A program made the position numbers and the translations under genes. The notes below the pieces were generated by a model, which worked only from the letters and a program-made list of their open reading frames with translations, was not told the DNA's origin and made no database searches. DNA of 64,000 nucleotides, taken from positions 558,001-622,000 of the forward strand of contig NC_009922.1 of assembly GCF_000018325.1 (NCBI RefSeq), in the 5' to 3' direction. The stretch is from Alkaliphilus oremlandii OhILAs (lineage in GTDB: Bacteria; Bacillota; Clostridia; Peptostreptococcales; Natronincolaceae). Below, in pieces: positions 59,595 to 64,000 of the stretch. The first letter of the stretch is position 1; the number at the start of each line of letters is the position of its first letter.

Positions 59595-59671
59595 GGTGGG
59601 TGTAGTCAAGTGGTTAAGACACAGGATTGTGGCTCCTGCACTCATGGGTTCGAATCCCATCATCCACCCCA
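59595..59671 (+). tRNA. tRNA-His (GTG)
   Basis: The encoded extra G at -1 opposite C73 is the tRNA-His hallmark. The anticodon loop TTGTGGC gives GTG; CCA is encoded. Confidence 0.96.
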
Positions 59672-59676
59672 AATGT

Positions 59677-59753
59677 TGGGATATAGCCAAGTCGGTAAGG
59701 CAACGGACTTTGACTCCGTCATTCCGCAGGTTCGAGTCCTGCTATCCCAGCCA
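59677..59753 (+). tRNA. tRNA-Gln (TTG)
   Basis: Acceptor TGGGATA pairs with TATCCCA, G73 then CCA; the anticodon loop CTTTGAC gives TTG. The weak first pair U1-A72 is typical of tRNA-Gln. Confidence 0.95.
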
Positions 59754-59786
59754 GCAATATGTTTTAAATAAGATTTACTTCAATGC

Positions 59787-59869
59787 GCGGGTGTGGCGGA
59801 ATTGGCAGACGCACTAGACTTAGGATCTAGCGGGCAACCGTGGGGGTTCGACTCCCTTCACCCGCACCA
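59787..59869 (+). tRNA. tRNA-Leu (TAG)
   Basis: Class II tRNA with a long variable arm; acceptor GCGGGTG/CACCCGC, anticodon loop CTTAGGA gives TAG, CCA encoded. Confidence 0.95.
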
Positions 59870-59873
59870 TTTT

Positions 59874-59948
59874 GCGGAAGTGGCTCAGTGGTAGAGCATC
59901 GCCTTGCCAAGGCGAGGGTCGCGGGTTCGAGTCCCGTCTTCCGCTCCA
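59874..59948 (+). tRNA. tRNA-Gly (GCC)
   Basis: Acceptor GCGGAAG/CTTCCGC with CCA encoded; anticodon loop TTGCCAA gives GCC. Confidence 0.96.
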
Positions 59949-59952
59949 ACAT

Positions 59953-60029
59953 GTACTCATAGCTCAGCTGGATAGAGCAACGGCCTTCTAAGCCGTAGGT
60001 CCGGGGTTCGAATCCCTGTGGGTACGCCA
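59953..60029 (+). tRNA. tRNA-Arg (TCT), copy 2
   Basis: All 77 bases are identical to copy 1, as are the four bases before it (ACAT). Both copies directly follow a tRNA-Gly, so a short duplication within the operon is likely. Confidence 0.96.
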
Positions 60030-60038
60030 AAACAGAAT

Positions 60039-60071
60039 TAGACTAGAACCAGTTTTCTAGTCTAGTTTTTA
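60039..60071 (+). terminator. Terminator inside the tRNA array
   Basis: TAGACTAGAA with TTCTAGTCTA around CCAGT, then GTTTTTATT. It separates the first seven tRNA genes from tRNA-Arg (TCG). Confidence 0.8.
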
Positions 60072-60085
60072 TTAAAAAAATATTT

Positions 60086-60162
60086 GCGCCATTAGCTCAA
60101 TCGGATAGAGTTGCAGACTTCGAATCTGAAGGTTGGGGGTTCGAGTCCCTCATGGCGCGCCA
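60086..60162 (+). tRNA. tRNA-Arg (TCG)
   Basis: Acceptor GCGCCAT/ATGGCGC, G73, CCA encoded; anticodon loop CTTCGAA gives TCG. It starts 15 bases after the T-run of the preceding terminator, so it may depend on readthrough or on a promoter overlapping the hairpin. Confidence 0.95.
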
Positions 60163-60172
60163 TACACTTTGA

Positions 60173-60207
60173 AATACTAATGTTTACGGACGTTAGTATT
60201 TTTTTAT
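60173..60207 (+). terminator. Terminator after tRNA-Arg (TCG)
   Basis: AATACTAATG pairs with CGTTAGTATT (one G-U) around a short loop, followed by TTTTTATTTTT. Confidence 0.8.
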
Positions 60208-60302
60208 TTTTAAAATATAAAATAATAAGCGTTTATACCACCCAAAATCTGGGTATATTATCTCTACAACAATTAATAACAACTTGTGAGAGGAGATGAA
60301 TT

Positions 60303-60548
60303 ATGGGTTATATAGCATGGATAATCTTAGGCGCACTATCCGGATGGATAGCAAGTATTGTAATGGGTAAAAATTCACAGATGGGAGCTATTGCGAATAT
60401 CGTGGTAGGTATTGTGGGAGCTTTTATTGGAGGATTCGTATTCAGCTTAATAGGCTCCGTTGGTGTCACAGGACTGAATATATGGAGCATAATAGTTTCC
60501 GTAGTTGGATCTTGTATATTACTATTTGTAGTTAATAAAATTAAATAA
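60303..60548 (+). CDS. GlsB/YeaQ/YmgE-family small membrane protein
   Basis: This 81-residue protein of the transglycosylase-associated family has three hydrophobic segments: MGYIAWIILGALSGWIASIV, MGAIANIVVGIVGAFIGGFV and the C-terminal IWSIIVSVVGSCILLFVVNK. Gly-rich helices and the GALSGWIAS motif are typical. The family is stress-induced in several bacteria; biochemical role unknown. GAGAGGAGATG precedes the ATG. Terminator follows. Confidence 0.88.
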   Translation: MGYIAWIILGALSGWIASIVMGKNSQMGAIANIVVGIVGAFIGGFVFSLIGSVGVTGLNIWSIIVSVVGSCILLFVVNKIK

Positions 60549-60571
60549 AATTAAAAATTAGTGTCTTTTTA

Positions 60572-60602
60572 AAAGAATCTCTTAATTAGAGGTTCTTTTT
60601 TT
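60572..60602 (+). terminator. Terminator after the YeaQ-type gene
   Basis: AAGAATCTCT with AGAGGTTCTT around TAATT, followed by TTTTTT. Confidence 0.8.
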
Positions 60603-60762
60603 ATACAACACAACAAAAGAATGTTAGCAATGGATGGTTGCGTGACACAAATAAGGCTAAAATAAGGTCAGAGAAAATTACTTAGCTGGCATGAAATATA
60701 AAGAACGAAGGGATTGCATGGATTGTACCTATAAAGTAAAATTAATGAAAAGGAGGGATTCA

Positions 60763-61290
60763 ATGAAAAAATACGCATTGATAATTTTAGGGTTATGGAT
60801 GCTGATATCTTTAATCGGATGTTCAACTAAAATATTAGAAGAAGAATATAAAGGGTTTGAAACAGAGATTCAGCCCACCATGCAAGATGAAGCCCCCGGT
60901 ACAGAAAAAAATTTAGAGAAAAGCCTTGTATTGCAGGTTGAAGAATATATAAAGGAAAATAAGGTATCCTATTCTTGGAAAGATGTACAATATGATATGG
61001 CGAATAAGTTGAATGAAAAATTCGTAGTAGCTGGTGAAGCAGAGCTAAGCGATTATTATAACTATGGGTTTCGGGGAAAAGAAAAAGATTATTTTGCTGT
61101 GCGAATAACACCTTATGATGGCGATTACACCAATGCTTGGTACTTGTATCTTCACAGGGAGAGCTTTGAAAAACTATACCATTCTTTAAAAGAAGGCAAT
61201 CGAACAGTGATCGCTACCTGCGAAATCCCAAGGTACATTTATAAAGAAGGGCAAGGAAATATGGCTTTTGTAAATCAGGCTCAATGGTAA
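60763..61290 (+). CDS. Lipoprotein of unknown function
   Basis: This 175-residue lipoprotein starts at ATG 60763 after AGGAGGG. Signal peptide KKYALIILGLWMLISLIGC has lipobox LIGC (Cys20). The mature part begins with an acidic linker, then a helical YIKENKVSYSWKDVQYDMAN region and a YDGDYTNAWYLYLHRESFEK segment. I do not recognise a domain. Two in-frame ATGs upstream at 60691 and 60718 lack ribosome-binding sites. Alone between terminators. Confidence 0.75.
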   Translation: MKKYALIILGLWMLISLIGCSTKILEEEYKGFETEIQPTMQDEAPGTEKNLEKSLVLQVEEYIKENKVSYSWKDVQYDMANKLNEKFVVAGEAELSDYYNYGFRGKEKDYFAVRITPYDGDYTNAWYLYLHRESFEKLYHSLKEGNRTVIATCEIPRYIYKEGQGNMAFVNQAQW

Positions 61291-61325
61291 TTTAGAGGAT
61301 ACGATTGGATAATGGAGGTGGTCCT

Positions 61326-61928
61326 GTGTGTGGTAGATATCTTTTAGATATGGATACAGTGGAAATTAGCAATATTCTTCACAATATAAAGTGGAGCTGC
61401 GGCGAAACATTGAAGACGGGCGAAATATATCCCACGAATACTGTACCGATGATAACGTCTAGGGGGGTAACCTTTGCCAAATGGGGATTTCCAAAATGGG
61501 ATAATAAAGGTGTGGTCATCAATGCTCGGGTAGAAGGATTGCAGGAAAGAAGGATGTTTAAAAGCTTAGTAAAGAATAAGCGGTGTATTATTCCTGCCAA
61601 TGGCTATTTTGAATGGAAGCAGATTGGAGGCAGTAAAGTAAAAGAAAAATATTTGATTGATAATAAGGGCAAGATCTTATACATGGCAGGTCTTTATGAT
61701 ACGGTTGAAGAAAGTAGCACCCAATTAAGCTTCCTAGATCATAACACACAAACGTATTTAGCCTTTGCGATCATAACGAAGGATGCCAACGATTCCGTTT
61801 CCCATGTGCATCATAGAATGCCTTTAATTTTTAACAAAGAGGAAATGGAGATGTGGCTAAGTGGTTATGACTTAAGTGCTCTTCTATCACAAAATAATAT
61901 TGCACTACAATACTCAATGGATCATTAA
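61326..61928 (+). CDS. SOS-response-associated peptidase (SRAP/YedK)
   Basis: This 200-residue protein of the HMCES/YedK family caps abasic sites in single-stranded DNA by a thiazolidine link through Cys2. The GTG at 61326 gives MCGRYLLDMDT, so Cys2 is exposed after methionine removal; GGAGGTGG lies just upstream. The other active-site parts are NARVEG near residue 69, GYFEWKQ near 97 and SHVHHRMPLIF near 159. Single gene, convergent with the cyclase-family gene. Confidence 0.93.
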   Translation: MCGRYLLDMDTVEISNILHNIKWSCGETLKTGEIYPTNTVPMITSRGVTFAKWGFPKWDNKGVVINARVEGLQERRMFKSLVKNKRCIIPANGYFEWKQIGGSKVKEKYLIDNKGKILYMAGLYDTVEESSTQLSFLDHNTQTYLAFAIITKDANDSVSHVHHRMPLIFNKEEMEMWLSGYDLSALLSQNNIALQYSMDH

Positions 61929-61978
61929 AAATTGGCAAAGAGCGATGAAGAGATAGGAATATCATACGATAATTCCTA

Positions 61979-62626
61979 TCATTCGTCTAAAAGAGCAATA
62001 GCTCGAATCGGTGATCCATCGGCATCCTTATGCTTTAGTGGCAGTGCACAGAAGGTAAAAAGTTCATCACCGAGCAAGTGCAAATTCATTAAATTTTCAA
62101 TAACTACAATCTCGCTATCTCGGAATAGCTTTTTATGGAGTGTAAGATTGATATCTACAATGGGATCCAGCCCGATGGTATCAAGACCAATGCCCTTTTT
62201 ACGACTGTTTATTAAAAAGTCTGCAACTTCATGGTCGATGCAAGGGTACTCTCCAAAATATTGTTCTGTTCCCCAATATTGAGACCAGCCAGTATGAAAA
62301 AGGAGGAACTCCGCTTGGAGAGCCTTATCTTTATATGGGAGAATATAATCCATAGTAATGGATTGACCTTCTCTCAAATCGGAGCAATGGATAACCAAGG
62401 CCCTTCCGACGAATTGAGAAATTGGGAATTGGTCCAGTGTTGTTCTGTTTGGAAACAGGTGGGCAGGCGGATCCATATGAGTGCCCGTGTGTGTATACAG
62501 AGTCACTAGGGTTTCTCTAAATCCATCCACCTCATAGGAATTTGCAGGTGAGAACTTAGGACCTTCCGTACCTGGATAAACAGGCATATCTTCTGAAATA
62601 TAATGTGTCAGATCAAGAATTTTCAT
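61979..62626 (-). CDS. Cyclase-family hydrolase (kynurenine formamidase-like)
   Basis: This 215-residue metal-dependent hydrolase of the cyclase/arylformamidase family has the metal-binding motif THTGTHMDPPAHLF near residue 45 and the N-terminus DLTHYISEDMPVYPGTEGP. GLDTIGLDPIVD near residue 145 and the C-terminal ALPLKHKDADGSPIRAIALL fit the family. No tryptophan-degradation gene is nearby, so the substrate cannot be named. GGGAGG precedes the ATG on the minus strand. Confidence 0.9.
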   Translation of the reverse strand: MKILDLTHYISEDMPVYPGTEGPKFSPANSYEVDGFRETLVTLYTHTGTHMDPPAHLFPNRTTLDQFPISQFVGRALVIHCSDLREGQSITMDYILPYKDKALQAEFLLFHTGWSQYWGTEQYFGEYPCIDHEVADFLINSRKKGIGLDTIGLDPIVDINLTLHKKLFRDSEIVVIENLMNLHLLGDELFTFCALPLKHKDADGSPIRAIALLDE

Positions 62627-62699
62627 TTTTTACCTCCCAATAATATAGAAATTCAATTGAACTCATACTTTAGATTTTTGTAAAATTCTAAAAATTTCA

Positions 62700-62728
62700 T
62701 TTACTAATATTTATGATTGTACTATAAT
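62700..62728 (+). promoter_or_regulatory. Promoter of an orphan short transcript
   Basis: TTTACT at 62700-62705 and consensus TATAAT at 62723-62728, spaced 17 bp. No gene starts between it and the terminator at 62819. Confidence 0.5.
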
Positions 62729-62734
62729 ACAGCC

Positions 62735-62846
62735 ATGACTTCAAGGAGACAGAACTGTTTTCTATACCATAGACGGAATAATCCATCGAAGACCATAGAT
62801 GGAAAAACTAAAAAATATTGAAAGTGACCTTAGGGGTCACTTTTAT
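62735..62846 (+). ncRNA. Candidate small RNA or micro-ORF unit
   Basis: A promoter, about 110 bases and an intrinsic terminator form a stand-alone unit. It holds a direct repeat CCATAGACGGA/CCATAGATGGA (near 62767 and 62793), in which CCATC and GATGG can also pair. A 28-codon ORF from the ATG at 62734 (MTSRRQNCFLYHRRNNPSKT) lies inside but has no ribosome-binding site upstream. I favour a small RNA. Confidence 0.35.
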
Positions 62847-62849
62847 TTT
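62819..62849 (+). terminator. Terminator of the orphan unit
   Basis: AAAGTGACC with GGTCACTTT around TTAGG, followed by TATTTTG. Confidence 0.75.
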
Positions 62850-62869
62850 GGAACTCTAATAGATAGAGG

Positions 62870-62898
62870 TTGACAATACAAATATACCCTTATATAAT
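62870..62898 (+). promoter_or_regulatory. Consensus promoter of the SPFH gene
   Basis: TTGACA at 62870-62875 and TATAAT at 62893-62898 match the consensus at every position with a 17-bp spacer. The -10 box lies inside the left arm of a large palindrome, so a bound repressor would block it. Confidence 0.85.
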
Positions 62899-62933
62899 AA
62901 TGATATCGAAATGATATCATTATTATATAAGGG
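62887..62933. repeat. Perfect 21-bp inverted repeat overlapping promoter and ribosome-binding site
   Basis: Left arm 62887-62907 (CCCTTATATAATAATGATAT then C) and right arm 62913-62933 are exact reverse complements around the 5-base spacer GAAAT. The left arm contains the -10 box; the right arm ends in GGG, the start of the GGGAGG ribosome-binding site. Transcription from about 62905 would copy little of the left arm, so it more likely acts as DNA, as an operator. Confidence 0.9.
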
Positions 62934-62943
62934 AGGTTTTGCT

Positions 62944-63969
62944 ATGGTTGAAAAGATAATGAAAGATGAGCATTTGGTGACAGAAGAGAGGAAAGCAAAA
63001 AGTTCCAATGGTATGGTCATACTGATCTTAAACATCGTTTTAATGGTGGCTAGTATTTTTTCTATAATCATTGGGGCTAATTTGATCTCCAACACTGGCA
63101 ATTTATTTGGTATACTATTTATTGTAATTGGCGTAATTTATTTGATGATTGTAGGTCCGATTCTATTTGCAGGATTGAAGGTTTTAAAGCCGAATGAAGC
63201 ATTGGTATTAACTTTGTTTGGTAAATATACTGGAACTCTAAAGGGAGAAGGATTTTTCTTTGTAAATCCTTTCAGCAGCGCTGTAAGCCCAGCCTCAAAA
63301 AATACGAGCACAGGAAGCCTTGGAACGCAAGATCATATTAAGGTCAGCGCAAATGAAATTAATATCCCAAGTCAGCGAAGTAAAAAGATTTCTTTAAAGG
63401 CGATGACACTGAACAATGATAAGCAAAAAATTAATGATCAAATGGGAAATCCGATTATCATTGGTGTCGTAGTTATATGGAAGGTTGTAAATACAGCGAA
63501 AGCAGTATTCAATGTAGATAATTATGCAGAATATTTATCGATTCAAACAGACTCTGCTTTAAGAGACATTACGAGACTCTATCCCTACGACTCAGTTAAT
63601 GATGACAACGAGAAGTCTCTTCGTGGTAGTAGCCTTGAGGTTGCAGAAAAACTTAGACACGAGATTCAAAAGCGCGTAAATATTGCAGGACTTGAAGTCG
63701 TTGAGGCTAGAATAACGCATTTAGCCTATGCACCGGAAATAGCTTCTACAATGCTACAGAGACAACAGGCTTCAGCTATTATTGATGCTAGACAGATGAT
63801 TGTAGAAGGTGCGGTAGGTATGGTGGAAATGGCATTGGCTAAGCTGAGTGAAAATGATATTGTAACCCTAGATGAAGAACGGAAGGCTGCCATGGTTAGC
63901 AACCTACTGGTTGTATTGTGTGGGAATAAAGAAGCACAACCCATTGTAAATAGCGGTTCCCTATATTAA
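62944..63969 (+). CDS. SPFH/band 7 membrane protein
   Basis: This 341-residue stomatin/prohibitin-type protein forms membrane-associated oligomers. ATG at 62944 follows GGGAGG by 8 nt. Two hydrophobic segments (about residues 20-43 and 50-72) anchor it. The band-7 domain follows, starting ALKVLKPNEALVLTLFGKYT-like sequence near residue 77, with FNVDNYAEYLSIQTDSALRD and AGLEVVEARITHLAYAPEIA, which are typical. The helical C-terminal part has MLQRQQASAIIDARQMIVEG. In Clostridia and actinobacteria this type is often followed by a small Arc/MetJ-like gene; a start fitting this is at 63988. Confidence 0.92.
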   Translation: MVEKIMKDEHLVTEERKAKSSNGMVILILNIVLMVASIFSIIIGANLISNTGNLFGILFIVIGVIYLMIVGPILFAGLKVLKPNEALVLTLFGKYTGTLKGEGFFFVNPFSSAVSPASKNTSTGSLGTQDHIKVSANEINIPSQRSKKISLKAMTLNNDKQKINDQMGNPIIIGVVVIWKVVNTAKAVFNVDNYAEYLSIQTDSALRDITRLYPYDSVNDDNEKSLRGSSLEVAEKLRHEIQKRVNIAGLEVVEARITHLAYAPEIASTMLQRQQASAIIDARQMIVEGAVGMVEMALAKLSENDIVTLDEERKAAMVSNLLVVLCGNKEAQPIVNSGSLY

Positions 63970-63987
63970 AATAAAGGAGATGATGGA

Positions 63988-64000
63988 GTGGAAAAAAAAG
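63988..64000 (+). CDS. Start of a further gene, cut by the window end
   Basis: GTG at 63988 lies 8 nt after AAAGGAG and reads MEKK before the window ends. By analogy with other SPFH loci, a small Arc-family DNA-binding protein is likely here, but only four codons are seen. Confidence 0.5.

Noticed and set aside
61932..62282. Plus-strand ORF of 116 codons
   Set aside because: It lies antisense within the cyclase-family gene, whose motifs are clear on the minus strand.

Overview
The window is about 64 kb of a low-GC, Gram-positive, spore-forming anaerobe of the class Clostridia. The gene content and order fit an Alkaliphilus-like genome, but that genus is an inference. Support comes from the clostridial S10-spc-alpha ribosomal cluster, strong AAGGAGG ribosome-binding sites, AGA/ATA-rich codon use, and sporulation or cell-wall genes (CwlD, an AMIN amidase, GerMN and YvlD-type proteins). 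It is almost entirely chromosomal core; I see no prophage, CRISPR array or intact insertion sequence.

Region by region. 1-17 kb: the 3' end of tuf, a structured leader, then rpsJ to rplQ including secY, adk, map, a KOW-domain protein, infA, rpmJ and rpoA. 17-22 kb: a repeat element, the ECF transporter core (ecfA1-ecfA2-ecfT), truA, then rplM-rpsI with their own promoter and leader. 22-24.5 kb: cwlD, a YvlD-type membrane protein and an Mrp/NBP35 ATPase. 24.5-37 kb: a purine block. A guanine riboswitch controls guaB and a GMP synthase gene lacking its glutaminase domain. A second unit has a PurBox-like pair, a guanine aptamer and a PRPP-type ykkC aptamer in tandem ahead of a purine permease and purK-E-F-M-N-H-D. 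37-41 kb: a soluble Rossmann-MCP fusion, metQ under a SAM-I riboswitch, and a dapG-type aspartokinase. 41-49 kb: two tandem tiny hydrophobic proteins (a third paralogue lies at 49 kb), a dicarboxylate/amino acid symporter with an Asp/Glu racemase, tatA, pcrA and ligA. 49-59 kb: membrane proteins, an AIR-synthase-like protein, a cell-wall amidase behind exact WalR-type boxes, a DUF2179 protein, a GerMN lipoprotein, then rph-rdgB-yfcE. 59.4-60.2 kb: eight tRNA genes. 60.3-64 kb: a small membrane protein, a lipoprotein, an SRAP protein, a cyclase-family hydrolase, and an SPFH protein behind a perfect 21-bp inverted repeat.

The items best worth following are the three-layer control upstream of the purine operon, the split GMP synthase, the CGACC-hairpin repeat found directly after two terminators, the WalR boxes, the Rossmann-MCP fusion, the SLLFFFLLLV micro-protein family, and an orphan promoter-terminator unit near 62.8 kb. 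All readings were made by eye; no database search or folding program was run.
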